Assembly: GCF_001644605.1 (NCBI RefSeq)
Contig: NZ_CP011388.1
Coordinates: 3,562,501-3,626,500 of the forward strand
Direction of reading: 5' to 3'
From: Paenibacillus swuensis
Lineage (GTDB): Bacteria; Bacillota; Bacilli; Paenibacillales; DY6
Length of the DNA stretch: 64,000 nucleotides
The number at the start of each line of letters is the position of its first letter. Positions within the stretch are counted from its first letter, which is position 1. The position numbers were made by a program, and so were the translations under genes. This document shows, piece by piece, positions 1-8,871 of the stretch. The notes under the pieces are model-generated. The model did not search any database. It saw only the letters and a program-made list of their open reading frames with translations, and was not told where the DNA came from.

Positions 1-448
1 AAGGTTGGTCCAAGATAATGCCAATATCGTTTCTTCCGTCCAGCACGCTCTCAATGATCGTTGATTCGACGCCGGGGTGAAGACCGATTTTTACCTGAGG
101 GTAATGCTGCCCGAAAGCTTGAAGCATAGGAGGTAAATAGAAGGCGGCCAGCGATTCGATTGTGGCGATCGTTACCACGCCCCCGCCGTAAGACGATTGA
201 GAGATAACATCTTTGGATTCCGAAAGCAATGTGAGAATGTGATCCGCGTATTTTAACAACTCCGTTCCCGCTAAAGTCAGCTTCATCTTTCGGCCGATCC
301 GGTCGAACAGAGGGGTTCCATATTCTTTCTCCAGTTTCTGAATTTGAGCGGTGACACTGGATTGAGCATATCCCAAAGATTCGGCGGCGCGGGTAAAGCT
401 CTGAAACTTGGCGACTTCACGAAAGGTTTCCAAATAAGCGGTTTCCAA
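1..448 (-). CDS. LysR-family transcriptional regulator, N-terminal part (cut by window edge)
   Basis: About 149 N-terminal residues are visible and the reading frame runs off the left edge, so roughly half of a normal 300-residue LysR protein is present. The first 60 residues form a winged helix-turn-helix with the family pattern (LETFREVAKFQSFTRAAESL, then SSVTAQIQKLEKEYGTPLFDR), followed by the start of the effector-binding domain. I place the start at a TTG (446-448) because AAAGGA lies 9 bases upstream of it on the minus strand and because it gives the usual short lead before the helix-turn-helix. The gene is divergent from the YfiT-like gene at 576, and LysR regulators often act on a divergent neighbour. 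Effector and targets are unknown. Confidence 0.85.
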   Translation of the reverse strand, partial: METAYLETFREVAKFQSFTRAAESLGYAQSSVTAQIQKLEKEYGTPLFDRIGRKMKLTLAGTELLKYADHILTLLSESKDVISQSSYGGGVVTIATIESLAAFYLPPMLQAFGQHYPQVKIGLHPGVESTIIESVLDGRNDIGIILDQP

Positions 449-504
449 CTCAGCCAGTCCTTTCCAAAAATCCTTAATCGGAAACTTCGATTACAATCAT
501 CGAA

Positions 505-541
505 TATTATAGATAACGTCGATAACATCTTCTATGATAAT
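505..541. promoter_or_regulatory. Divergent intergenic region with candidate promoter and imperfect inverted repeat
   Basis: A -10-like TATGAT (533-538) has a weak -35 (TAGATA, 510-515) 17 bases upstream and could serve the gene at 576. The stretch is flanked by an imperfect inverted repeat, ATTAT...ATAAT, which is the sort of AT-rich dyad a LysR protein could bind. Binding is inference only. Confidence 0.3.
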
Positions 542-575
542 CTAAAAATATTAAGATGCATAGGAGGTTTTTCAG

Positions 576-1112
576 GTGAAAACAGAAACGGATTTAAGAT
601 ACCCCATCGGCAAGTTTGTCTACTCCGGTCCGGCAACAGCGGAGCAATGTTCGATCTGGATTCATGAGATCGCTGCCCTTCCGACGCTGCTTGCGGAGGT
701 TCTGGAAGGTTTGACGCAGGAGCAGTTGGACACACCCTACCGCGAAGGGGGCTGGACACCTCGTCAAGTAACGCATCACTTGGCGGACAGTCATATCAAC
801 TCTTACGTGAGGTTTAAATTGGCGCTGACGGAAGAGATGCCTGTCATTAAACCTTATGAGGAGCAACTATGGGCTGAACTTCCCGATTCGAGCCTGCCTG
901 TGGAAGTTTCGCTGCGCTTGCTCATGAGCTTGCACAAGCGTTGGACGGTGCTGCTTCGTTCCTTGGGAGAACAGGACCTTGCGCGGACGCTGCTTCATCC
1001 CGAGTCCGGGGAGCATACGGTTGAAAGTCTGATTGGGTTGTACGCCTGGCACGGCTTGCATCACGTCGCGCACATCGCGGATCTTCGGGAACGCGAAGGC
1101 TGGAACAAATAA
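576..1112 (+). CDS. YfiT/BstA-like DinB-fold metal-dependent protein, putative bacillithiol S-transferase
   Basis: The 178-residue protein matches the DinB/YfiT four-helix-bundle family. B. subtilis YfiT (BstA) joins bacillithiol to electrophiles in the cytoplasm and is metal dependent. The three-histidine metal site is visible: His67/68 in [10 protein letters not shown] and His162 plus His166 in HGLHHVAHI. Conserved N-terminal features include YPIGKF and the GGWTPRQV lead into the first histidine. The start is GTG 576 with AGGAGG at 562-567. A PIG-L deacetylase two genes downstream belongs to the enzyme class that deacetylates the bacillithiol precursor, so a thiol-detoxification neighbourhood is plausible, but the substrate cannot be read from sequence. 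Confidence 0.8.
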   Translation: MKTETDLRYPIGKFVYSGPATAEQCSIWIHEIAALPTLLAEVLEGLTQEQLDTPYREGGWTPRQVTHHLADSHINSYVRFKLALTEEMPVIKPYEEQLWAELPDSSLPVEVSLRLLMSLHKRWTVLLRSLGEQDLARTLLHPESGEHTVESLIGLYAWHGLHHVAHIADLREREGWNK

Positions 1113-1127
1113 TAATACGGATGTGTT

Positions 1128-1168
1128 AAATGATGTACTCCCGGTCACGGCCGGGAGTACATCATTTT
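1128..1168 (+). terminator. Rho-independent terminator after the YfiT-like gene
   Basis: A perfect 17-bp inverted repeat (1128-1144 with 1151-1167) with a 6-base loop ends in TTTT. It is A-rich on the other side, so it could also stop transcription on the minus strand. Confidence 0.85.
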
Positions 1169-1195
1169 GGCGAAGGAAGCGATTTAGGGTATAAT
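1167..1195 (+). promoter_or_regulatory. Sigma-A promoter for the GNAT gene
   Basis: TTGGCG (1167-1172), a 17-base spacer and a perfect TATAAT (1190-1195). It begins inside the last bases of the preceding terminator and lies 21-33 bases before the candidate start codons. Confidence 0.75.
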
Positions 1196-1216
1196 GACTA
1201 ACAAAACGTAAGGAAA

Positions 1217-1657
1217 GTGAGTGTATGCATGTTATTTAATGTTAAACCGCGCATGGATGAACCTGAAGTTCAAGAGGTGCTGGCTTGCGCCGTATTCCCC
1301 GATCCCGAAGAGATTCAAGCCGTCATGGAGACTTATAGAAGGAACGAGAGTCATTCCCTGTTCGGCTATGCCTCAGAGGGGGATCTTGTGGCCGTTGCCG
1401 GCTTTCGTGCGGAGCCGCAACGCAAACTGGTTATTCAACATATGGCGGTACACCCGCATTCCAGAGGCGCGGGGTTCGGCAGGGGCATTCTGCTTGAAAT
1501 GCTGGAAGCGTTCAAACCGAAGCAGATCATTGTCGAAACGGATGAAGTAACCGTTGATTTTTTCCGTAACGTAGGTTTCCGAGTGGAAAGCTTGGGAATT
1601 TCAGCCTCCGGCATAGAGCGCTTTCAGTGTATTTACGATGCGGAAGCGGAAGAATAG
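1217..1657 (+). CDS. GNAT-family N-acetyltransferase
   Basis: A 142-146-residue protein with the GNAT acetyl-CoA fold. Motif A is clear: a strand IQHMAVHP followed by the pyrophosphate-binding loop RGAGFGRG, near residues 76-92. A later segment, TVDFFRNVGFRVES, matches the family pattern of helix, FY-NxGF and strand. The acceptor substrate is unknown. The start is uncertain: GTG 1217 sits directly on the AAGGAAAG ribosome site, so ATG 1229, about 14 bases downstream of it, may be used instead. It is followed after 34 bases by the PIG-L deacetylase, probably in the same transcript. Confidence 0.8.
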   Translation: MSVCMLFNVKPRMDEPEVQEVLACAVFPDPEEIQAVMETYRRNESHSLFGYASEGDLVAVAGFRAEPQRKLVIQHMAVHPHSRGAGFGRGILLEMLEAFKPKQIIVETDEVTVDFFRNVGFRVESLGISASGIERFQCIYDAEAEE

Positions 1658-1691
1658 ATTAGAAATAAATAACAGAGCAGGAGCCTGCATC

Positions 1692-2402
1692 ATGAATAAG
1701 TGTACGATAGCGATCGTTGTGGCCCATCCGGATGACGAGGCCTTCACGGCGGCCGTGGCGCTGCATGAAGCCGTGCGCCGGGGACATAAAGCGGTCGCGC
1801 AGTATGCCACATACGGAGAAGCCGGTAAAACAGGCAGAATGGGTAAGATGTCCAGGGACCAATTAATAGAGCAACGCAAGAAAGAATTGAATCAGGCAGC
1901 GGATATCATCGGGATTGAGGAAATTCAATACTTGGGATATCCTGACGGAAAACTGGACGAAGTGAACCGTGAAGTGCTGACGCAAGCCGTAGTCGATTTT
2001 CTGAACACATGCAAAGCGGAGATTGTGTTAACCTTTCCGGAAGACGGACTGAGCGGGCACAGGGACCATACAGCGATTCATCATGCGGTTAACGCGGCTG
2101 TTGAAGGCGGGCAATGCCGGTATGTTCAGAAACTGTATTATTTCGGCGGACCCGTGTTGATCGGCGCCGGACACATTCCAAGTGTGGTTATAGATACCAA
2201 ATTGCACCCAGAAGTGAAAAGGAAATCCCTGGTCGCCTTTGAATCTCAGGTATTGTCCGTGGAGCGAGTATTCGGTGATTTGAGGCAACCGGGTGCGCTG
2301 GTGCTTCCGGCGATGGCCTACGAAAGGTTTATATTAAAGTGGAAGCGGGGAGACCTTTTTCCGGCGATACACGAGTCATTTTTGACAGATGATTTAATAT
2401 AA
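1692..2402 (+). CDS. PIG-L family (LmbE-like) zinc-dependent deacetylase
   Basis: A 236-residue protein of the PIG-L/LmbE fold, which removes acetyl groups from N-acetylglucosaminyl compounds. The zinc and catalytic motif AHPDDE is at residues 11-16, and the third-ligand motif GHRDHTAIHHA is near residues 121-131. Start ATG 1692 has GCAGGAG about 8 bases upstream; an upstream in-frame ATG at 1638 lies inside the previous gene and lacks a ribosome site. Family members include BshB1/BshB2 of bacillithiol synthesis, and the YfiT-like gene nearby makes that role tempting. However, the segment after the DDE motif does not look like typical BshB2, so I leave the symbol empty. Confidence 0.85.
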   Translation: MNKCTIAIVVAHPDDEAFTAAVALHEAVRRGHKAVAQYATYGEAGKTGRMGKMSRDQLIEQRKKELNQAADIIGIEEIQYLGYPDGKLDEVNREVLTQAVVDFLNTCKAEIVLTFPEDGLSGHRDHTAIHHAVNAAVEGGQCRYVQKLYYFGGPVLIGAGHIPSVVIDTKLHPEVKRKSLVAFESQVLSVERVFGDLRQPGALVLPAMAYERFILKWKRGDLFPAIHESFLTDDLI

Positions 2403-2416
2403 ATTCCAGAAACTTC

Positions 2417-2445
2417 TTCAAGAGTGAATTAATGTATGCTATAGT
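2417..2445 (+). promoter_or_regulatory. Candidate sigma-A promoter for the small membrane protein gene
   Basis: TATAGT (2440-2445) with a weak -35 TTCAAG (2417-2422) at 17-base spacing, 41 bases before the ATG. Confidence 0.4.
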
Positions 2446-2485
2446 GGCATAGAATTTTTTTTACTTTAGAAAGGGTGAAAGAAGC

Positions 2486-2677
2486 ATGATGTTGTCTGAC
2501 GATTTGGGTTGGTTGTCGATACTTCCCGTATTTATGTTAATTATTTACATTGGAATGATCGGGTTATCGATTTATGGTTTTGTTCTGTTTGTGAAGCTGG
2601 CAAGACGGGGTATTAGAGTTATGGATTTATATCTTCAGGACAAAAATGAACGAAAGCCGGGACCGCCGTCCTTATAG
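2486..2677 (+). CDS. Small membrane protein of unknown function
   Basis: A 63-residue ORF with a good ribosome site (AAAGGGTGA, about 10 bases upstream). One hydrophobic span covers residues 11-38 (LPVFMLIIYIGMIGLSIYGF), followed by the basic stretch KLARRGIR and a charged tail. This suggests one long or two short membrane helices with a cytoplasmic C-terminus. I recognise no family. It has its own candidate promoter and is followed about 95 bases later by the azoreductase. Confidence 0.6.
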   Translation: MMLSDDLGWLSILPVFMLIIYIGMIGLSIYGFVLFVKLARRGIRVMDLYLQDKNERKPGPPSL

Positions 2678-2772
2678 TTTTATTGGTGCATTAAACTCGA
2701 AGGGGAATAGTCGCAGGCGGTGAACGCATACTAGTAGGGGCTCCAAACTAACTTACAAAGGATGATTAAACC

Positions 2773-3408
2773 ATGGCGACGGTTCTTTATATTACCGCAC
2801 ACCCGAATGACGAGCGGGCATCTTACAGTATGGCCGTAGGCAAGGAGTTTATCGCTGCTTACCGTGAAGCGAAACCGCAGGATGAAATTGTTCATCTGGA
2901 TTTGTACAAAGTCGACATTCCCCACATTGATACAGACGTCTTTAGCGGTTGGGGCAAACTGGCTTCAGGGACGGAATTTTCCGCATTGTCGGAGGAAGAG
3001 AAACGAAAAGTGGGTCGTTTGGGCGAGTTGGTTGATCAGTTTGTGGCGGCGGACAAGTACGTTTTCGTAAATCCGATGTGGAACTTCTCGTTTCCTCCTC
3101 TGATGAAAGCTTACATTGACTCCATCTGTGTAGCCGGCAAAACGTTCAAATATACAGCCGAAGGACCGGTCGGACTTCTGAAAGACAAGAAGCTATTCCA
3201 CATTCAAGCCAACGGCGGCGTCTATTCCGAAGGGCCCGCGGCGGATATCGAGTCGGGACATCGTTACTTGAACATCATTGCCGGATTCTTTGGAATCCCG
3301 TCGGTGGAGAAGCTGTTTGTTGAGGGAATGGCTGCCATGCCGGACCAAGCGGACACCATCAAAGCTAAAGCGATTGAGAAAGCCAAAGAAGCAGCCGCGC
3401 GTTTCTAA
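2773..3408 (+). CDS. azoR: FMN-dependent NADH:quinone oxidoreductase / azoreductase
   Basis: The 211-residue protein has the flavodoxin-like fold of AzoR, which uses FMN and NADH to reduce quinones and azo bonds in the cytoplasm. The N-terminal phosphate-binding region ([13 protein letters not shown], residues 6-18) and the FMN-contacting [15 protein letters not shown] segment near residues 104-118 are both present, as is the [10 protein letters not shown] loop near 158-167. Length fits the family (about 200-211). Start ATG 2773 follows AAAGGATG. A strong hairpin follows directly, so the gene probably ends its own transcript. Confidence 0.9.
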   Translation: MATVLYITAHPNDERASYSMAVGKEFIAAYREAKPQDEIVHLDLYKVDIPHIDTDVFSGWGKLASGTEFSALSEEEKRKVGRLGELVDQFVAADKYVFVNPMWNFSFPPLMKAYIDSICVAGKTFKYTAEGPVGLLKDKKLFHIQANGGVYSEGPAADIESGHRYLNIIAGFFGIPSVEKLFVEGMAAMPDQADTIKAKAIEKAKEAAARF

Positions 3409-3412
3409 CGAT

Positions 3413-3465
3413 AAACCAAAGAAGCCAAGTCAGGTCAGGAAAAGACCGCTTGGCTTCTTTGGTTT
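3413..3465 (+). terminator. Terminator hairpin after azoR
   Basis: A perfect 17-bp inverted repeat (3413-3429 with 3449-3465) with a 19-base loop, ending GGTTT. The T-tract is short, so termination strength is uncertain. Confidence 0.65.
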
Positions 3466-3712
3466 AGAATAGAATAAGGCGAATTAGATCATTTTAATAG
3501 TAGTGCCGGTAAGCTTAAGCGCAAAAAATATCGGGCCCCGTCTCGCGACGAGGCCCTTCATGGGAGAGGAGAAACCGGATGAAGAACTTATGGGGAAACG
3601 TAAGTCTTCTCCGCGGTTGTCTTCGACATTCTCATGTCGATAATTATAGAATTGCCTTATTTCGGAAAAATATACATCGGTTCGAAAGGAGTTTTGAGGA
3701 ATTCCCCTTTTT
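3466..3712. other. Gene-poor intergenic stretch with two hairpins
   Basis: Apart from the doubtful small ORF listed separately, this stretch between azoR and rsmD holds two dyads. The first is GC-rich at 3533-3556: GGGCC-C-CGTC pairs with GACG-A-GGCCC around a TCGC loop, with one internal mismatch. The second is CGACAT/ATGTCG with a TCTC loop at 3624-3639. Neither has a T-tract, so they do not look like terminators. I recognise no riboswitch or RNA family. Confidence 0.5.
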
Positions 3713-3761
3713 TTGTTCAAAAAGAGGGATTGTGGTACGATATCAAACAGGTCTAACTTAA
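3579..3761 (+). CDS. Possible small ORF of unknown function
   Basis: A 60-residue ORF beginning MKNLWGNVSLLRGCLRHSHV with an excellent ribosome site (GGAGAGGAG, about 8 bases before ATG 3579). It is basic and not clearly membrane-bound, and I recognise no family. It ends over the candidate rsmD promoter. The strong ribosome site is the only real support; base composition and codon use are not convincing, and it could be chance. Confidence 0.25.
   Translation: MKNLWGNVSLLRGCLRHSHVDNYRIALFRKNIHRFERSFEEFPFFCSKRGIVVRYQTGLT
3713..3741 (+). promoter_or_regulatory. Candidate sigma-A promoter for rsmD-coaD
   Basis: TTGTTC (3713-3718), a 17-base spacer and TACGAT (3736-3741), 57 bases before the rsmD start. 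Confidence 0.55.
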
Positions 3762-3797
3762 TACATAGTAATTTGAAATTGATGAGCAGGTGAGAGT

Positions 3798-4905
<1,108 letters not shown>

Positions 4906-4934
4906 CGGAAATTTAAGTACAGCCTAGCCTATGT

Positions 4935-6221
4935 TCAAATATAACGTTCCTTCCTGATCTTTCGTACTATGACAATGAAAGTGGTTGCGAGCGGGATGGC
5001 AAGCATACAGGCAACCATGACAAACAGGGATTGCTGCAGCTGTGCTAACCCGATGCCGTAGGGAATGCCTTCCATTGCCGCCGCCAGCGGAGGCGGTTCA
5101 ACAGAATTAAAGCTTGGTGCGGTGTCGGCAAGCCAACCGTTTAAAGGCCTCCAGACTAATAACGTAAGAAAAATGCATAGGGCGCTATGCATCAAACGAT
5201 ACAGGACAAAGGTGGCGTAGCGAATATCCGTGTCACGGATCAGGCTGCGCACTTGCGCGTGCATGGAAAGACCGCTCCACGCCAGAATGGCGCATACGGC
5301 GGCAATGCTCCACATGAAGGACAGGGAGCGGGCTTCATCTTGTCCGGCCGCGAAGGCGCCGAGATGAAGCTCGAGCCACCCCAGCACCAACGCGTTTGCA
5401 TGGACGACCGTCAATCCAACGGGAGACAGCACGGCGGAAAGGGTGGCCGCGAGCATGGAGGTTACACTGCTCAGGTTCATAATGGCCGCAAACACGGAGA
5501 AGATCATCATCAAACCGCCAATGCTCATTAGCGTCTGAATTCCGCCGGCAACAGCGTCACCCAAGGCTTTGCCGAAGGATCTCCCGTCCTCTTCGCGCGC
5601 AGCCCTCATAGCGGTTAGGGAAGCGGATAAAATCCCGCTTGAAGCAGGAGGAGACATCGTTGTGCCCGGGGCGTTGGGAGACCTTGTATCGTTAAACAGG
5701 AATCTTGCAAGAATACCGGTCAGCAGGGCTGCCATATAATAGATCACTGCGATATACAAACCCGGCATCCGGCTGCCCATAAACCCTACAGAGATCACAG
5801 AGAATATGATAACGGGACCCGCCAAGTGGGAGATGCCCAACAACCGCTCAGCCTCGCCGCGGCTTATGATTCCGTCACGCCGTAATTTAGCCGTGACCTG
5901 CGCCCCGGAAGGCATCAAAGCCGACAAGCTGAGCGCCACCGCCCATCCTCCGATGCCGGGAACTCGAAATACGAGACGCATAACGGGGTCCATCCATACG
6001 CCAAGCGCATGCACGAATCCGAAAGCAATCAGCAGCTCGGACACCACCAAGAAGGGCAGCAGGGCGGGGAACACGATGGTCCACCAGATATGAAGACCTT
6101 TCAGGGAGGCTTGAAAGGCTTCATTCGGGAACAATAAAATACAAATAACCGTGAATACGGCCGCAAGAGCTGTCAGGACGGTCATGCCTTTACTATGCTT
6201 TCCGGGTACGGAACGAGACAT
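4935..6221 (-). CDS. ylbJ: Sporulation integral membrane protein YlbJ
   Basis: A 428-residue, highly hydrophobic protein with about eight to ten membrane spans and the nucleoside-recognition (Gate) domain pattern. Typical segments are IVFPALLPFLVVSELL near 48-64 and ALMPSGAQVTAKLRRDG near 100-116. In B. subtilis YlbJ is made in the mother cell and is needed for heat-resistant spores, which marks this organism as a spore former. The gene faces coaD and is divergent from the Lon-like protease gene. The ATG at 6221 is preceded by AAGGGGGAA. I could not confirm a sigma-E promoter. Confidence 0.88.
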   Translation of the reverse strand: MSRSVPGKHSKGMTVLTALAAVFTVICILLFPNEAFQASLKGLHIWWTIVFPALLPFLVVSELLIAFGFVHALGVWMDPVMRLVFRVPGIGGWAVALSLSALMPSGAQVTAKLRRDGIISRGEAERLLGISHLAGPVIIFSVISVGFMGSRMPGLYIAVIYYMAALLTGILARFLFNDTRSPNAPGTTMSPPASSGILSASLTAMRAAREEDGRSFGKALGDAVAGGIQTLMSIGGLMMIFSVFAAIMNLSSVTSMLAATLSAVLSPVGLTVVHANALVLGWLELHLGAFAAGQDEARSLSFMWSIAAVCAILAWSGLSMHAQVRSLIRDTDIRYATFVLYRLMHSALCIFLTLLVWRPLNGWLADTAPSFNSVEPPPLAAAMEGIPYGIGLAQLQQSLFVMVACMLAIPLATTFIVIVRKIRKERYI

Positions 6222-6252
6222 GGGTGTTCCCCCTTGCTTAAGAATAGAGATG

Positions 6253-6264
6253 GTACATATGTAC
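6253..6264. repeat. 12-bp perfect palindrome between ylbJ and ylbL
   Basis: GTACATATGTAC reads the same on both strands, in the 93-base divergent promoter region. It may be an operator or chance; on the minus strand it contains CATATGTA, loosely like a sigma-E -10, but no good -35 partner is visible. Confidence 0.35.
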
Positions 6265-6314
6265 GCTGCCCCGTATCCCTTTAGACCAAGCCCCTAAGGA
6301 GTGAGATATAAAAT

Positions 6315-7409
6315 ATGAACGCGAGGAGAACGGGATTTCGTTTCGGATTTTTGCCGGCTTTCATCCTGGTTGCCGTCGTGGCCTATGTCCTAATTTATTT
6401 GCCTACACCGTATGTGATTTACAAGCCCGGATCCGCCGAAGAAATTAAACCGATGATCGCGGTGAATGAAGGCGAACTGCAAGAGAAAGGTACTTTCATG
6501 CTCACAACGGTTTCCTTAACATACTCAAATACGTTGCAATACCTTTACGCCCTTGTGAATCCTTATCAGGATATCGCCAAGAAAAGCCAGCTTTTAAGAG
6601 AAGGAGAGACGCGTCAGGAATACACGGAGCGTCAGGCCTATGTCATGCAGACCTCGCAGAGTGACGCCATTCAGGCTGCATATATGAAAGCGGGCATTCC
6701 TTATAAGAAGGTGACTCAATCTGTCGTTGTCCTTGAAACCAACGAAGGTATGCCGGCCGAGAAGGTGCTCCAGCCCGGGGATCGGCTGCTCGCCGTCGAC
6801 GGACAGAGCATAACGGACGTCAATGATCTGTTGGGCAAAATCCGTGCGAAGAAAGTCGGCCAGTCTTTACAGCTCGACTATGAGCGCGGGAAGGAAAAGC
6901 GAAGCTCGAAGCTGCTCTTGGCCGCCTTGCCTCCTCAGCCGGGCGTAAAGAAACCGGCGAAGCCTCTGCCGGGCATTGGCATTATTCCCGCGGAATTGCA
7001 GTCCGTGGAGCCAAAGACGGGAAAGAAGAAAGTTACGATTAAAGCGGGAGAAATCGGCGGACCGTCCGCGGGGTTTATGTTCTCGATGGCGATTCTGAAT
7101 CAATTGACGCCCGGCGATTTGTCGAAGGGGTATCGCATTGCAGGTACAGGTACGATCACACCGGATGGAAAGATCGGCGTCATCGGCGGGATCAAGCACA
7201 AAATTGTGGCGGCCGACCGGGAGAAAGCGGATATCTTCTTCGCGCCTAAAGATTTGGTTCCCAAAAAGGGAGAAGCCTTCGCCCCCGTGCTAAACACGTC
7301 AGAAGCAAAGGCGAGAGCCGAAGAGATTGATACGGCTATGAAGATTGTCTCGGTGGGCACGATCGATGAAGCGTTGGAATATCTGAAGAAATTACCGGTG
7401 AAAAAGTAA
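6315..7409 (+). CDS. ylbL: PDZ-domain Lon-like serine protease, YlbL/SepM family
   Basis: A 364-residue membrane-anchored protease. One N-terminal transmembrane helix (about residues 10-30) is followed by an extracytoplasmic region, a PDZ domain (about 133-205, PAEKVLQPGDRLLAVDGQ) and a C-terminal Lon-type proteolytic domain. The nucleophile is Ser251 in GGPSAGF, and the catalytic lysine is in GGIKHK (Lys294/296). Relatives process competence pheromone in streptococci (SepM) and FloT-linked targets in Bacillus. AAGGAGTGA precedes ATG 6315. The patatin-like ylbK found upstream in B. subtilis is absent here. Confidence 0.9.
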   Translation: MNARRTGFRFGFLPAFILVAVVAYVLIYLPTPYVIYKPGSAEEIKPMIAVNEGELQEKGTFMLTTVSLTYSNTLQYLYALVNPYQDIAKKSQLLREGETRQEYTERQAYVMQTSQSDAIQAAYMKAGIPYKKVTQSVVVLETNEGMPAEKVLQPGDRLLAVDGQSITDVNDLLGKIRAKKVGQSLQLDYERGKEKRSSKLLLAALPPQPGVKKPAKPLPGIGIIPAELQSVEPKTGKKKVTIKAGEIGGPSAGFMFSMAILNQLTPGDLSKGYRIAGTGTITPDGKIGVIGGIKHKIVAADREKADIFFAPKDLVPKKGEAFAPVLNTSEAKARAEEIDTAMKIVSVGTIDEALEYLKKLPVKK

Positions 7410-7425
7410 ACGGCACGTCAAGTCG

Positions 7426-8709
7426 TTAAGACCTTTCGTACCGTTCTGATGATATGATAATGGGGGATTGGTAGTAGTCTCTCAACAAATCTTCGGATGC
7501 AGGCTTGTCAAAGCCTAGTGCGTATGCCGATGTGGCGCGTATATCCATATCGAGAAACGGGAAGCTCTCCTTCGTCACCTTGGTGACAACGGGGAGCTTC
7601 GCTGTCGTTTTCATGCGCTTAAGGAGCGCGCGTCCCCGTTCCGTGAAGCCAAGCACACGGATATAGGAAACGCCTTCGCGCAGGTTATGAGCGCTGAGGG
7701 CGGACTTGCTGTGGCCGAGCAGGATGCGGGTCAGCATCCGTTGCAGCTTCGTCCGCGTGTAGCGCTTCGTCTTCAGCGCGGCGAGCAGCCGCTCGAAATC
7801 GAGCGGGCCGTCCCCGAGCCGCGGCAGCGCGCCCTTGAGCCGATGCTGGAGCCCCTCGGTCACCTCCGCCAGCTCCGCCAGCTCATCAGCCGTCCGGCTG
7901 ACGAGCTGGTGCAGGAGCTGCGGGGTGTACCGGCTCCAGCGCTGCGGCCCGCGCCCGGCCGCCCATTCCCGCTGTAACACGTCATACGTGTACGGCGGGA
8001 GATAAGCCTGCGCGGCGGCAAGGTCGCCTTGCTCGAAGAGCAGGCGGCGGATCGCGGTGGCGCTGGCGATCTGGGCGTCCGTGACGTCCGCCTGATGATA
8101 GCCGGCGGCGCGGCGCGCTACCGTGTAAGGCGCAATGGAGCTGCCCAGGCGCTCCAGCGCGATAAGGTAATGCAGCCCCAGCGTATTGTTGGGCTGCCCG
8201 AGCGCCTCCGGCGCAACGTCCGCGAACGCCGCGGCGCCGCGTCCGCCCAAGTCCCGCGCCAGCGATGCCGCGGCGGCCGAGTATGCGGCGGGATAGTTCA
8301 TCCCTTTCGCCATCCCCGCCTTGACCTGCGCGCGAAATGCCTCCGGCTCGTCCGCAAGCACACGCGCCAACGGCAGAAGCCAGCCCAGCTCGCCGCTTTC
8401 GCTGCCAAAACACAGGCTGTCCACGACGCCGGTAGCGTCCAGCAGAGCGCAGGCGCCGAAGGCGAACCACTCGGCAGGCTGGGAGCTGTACGCCACCGGA
8501 AGCTCGATAACCAGATCCGCGCCCATCCGAAGCGCCATTTCGGCACGTGCCCACTTGCCCGCAAGAGCGGGTTCGCCGCGCTGCAGGAAGTGTCCGCTCA
8601 TCACGGCGACGCATGTATCGGCGCCAGTCAGATTTAAAGATTGACGGAAGTGATAAACATGTCCATAATGTAAAGGATTATATTCTACAATAACGCCTAC
8701 GGTACTCAT
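7426..8709 (-). CDS. tmcAL: tRNA(Met) cytidine acetate ligase TmcAL (YlbM)
   Basis: The 427-residue protein forms N4-acetylcytidine at the wobble position of elongator tRNA-Met from acetate and ATP. The nucleotidyltransferase signature GVIVEYNPLHYGH is at residues 5-17. Start ATG 8709 has GGAGGT on the minus strand; the longer in-frame extension to 8829 lacks a ribosome site. The central part (roughly 7700-8600) is visibly richer in G+C and in alanine/arginine codons than the ends and the neighbours, and this creates long false ORFs in other frames. It is convergent with ylbL and divergent from the DUF177 gene. Confidence 0.93.
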   Translation of the reverse strand: MSTVGVIVEYNPLHYGHVYHFRQSLNLTGADTCVAVMSGHFLQRGEPALAGKWARAEMALRMGADLVIELPVAYSSQPAEWFAFGACALLDATGVVDSLCFGSESGELGWLLPLARVLADEPEAFRAQVKAGMAKGMNYPAAYSAAAASLARDLGGRGAAAFADVAPEALGQPNNTLGLHYLIALERLGSSIAPYTVARRAAGYHQADVTDAQIASATAIRRLLFEQGDLAAAQAYLPPYTYDVLQREWAAGRGPQRWSRYTPQLLHQLVSRTADELAELAEVTEGLQHRLKGALPRLGDGPLDFERLLAALKTKRYTRTKLQRMLTRILLGHSKSALSAHNLREGVSYIRVLGFTERGRALLKRMKTTAKLPVVTKVTKESFPFLDMDIRATSAYALGFDKPASEDLLRDYYQSPIIISSERYERS

Positions 8710-8813
8710 GAATGTTACGACCTCCGAATGCCTATATAAGACTACAGGTATACTAGTTATGTATCGAAATATAACATGAAACAGGTGGATGGGAAAATAA
8801 ACACCGGCCCCTG

Positions 8814-8843
8814 TTGACAAGATAGGCATAAAATAGATATAAT
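8814..8843 (+). promoter_or_regulatory. Sigma-A promoter for the DUF177-rpmF operon
   Basis: Consensus TTGACA (8814-8819), an 18-base spacer and consensus TATAAT (8838-8843), 28 bases before the chosen start. This is the strongest housekeeping promoter in the window. Confidence 0.9.
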
Positions 8844-8871
8844 AATCTTTGTTTGTTTGGAGTTGATCTCA

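Noticed and set aside
1692..2402. Naming the PIG-L deacetylase bshB2
   Set aside because: The AHPDDE fold is clear, but the following region does not match the BshB2 pattern I know, so the specific function is not supported.
7982..8637. Long ORFs on both strands inside the GC-rich part of tmcAL
   Set aside because: They are arginine- and alanine-rich frames created by high GC, have no ribosome site and lie within a well-conserved gene.
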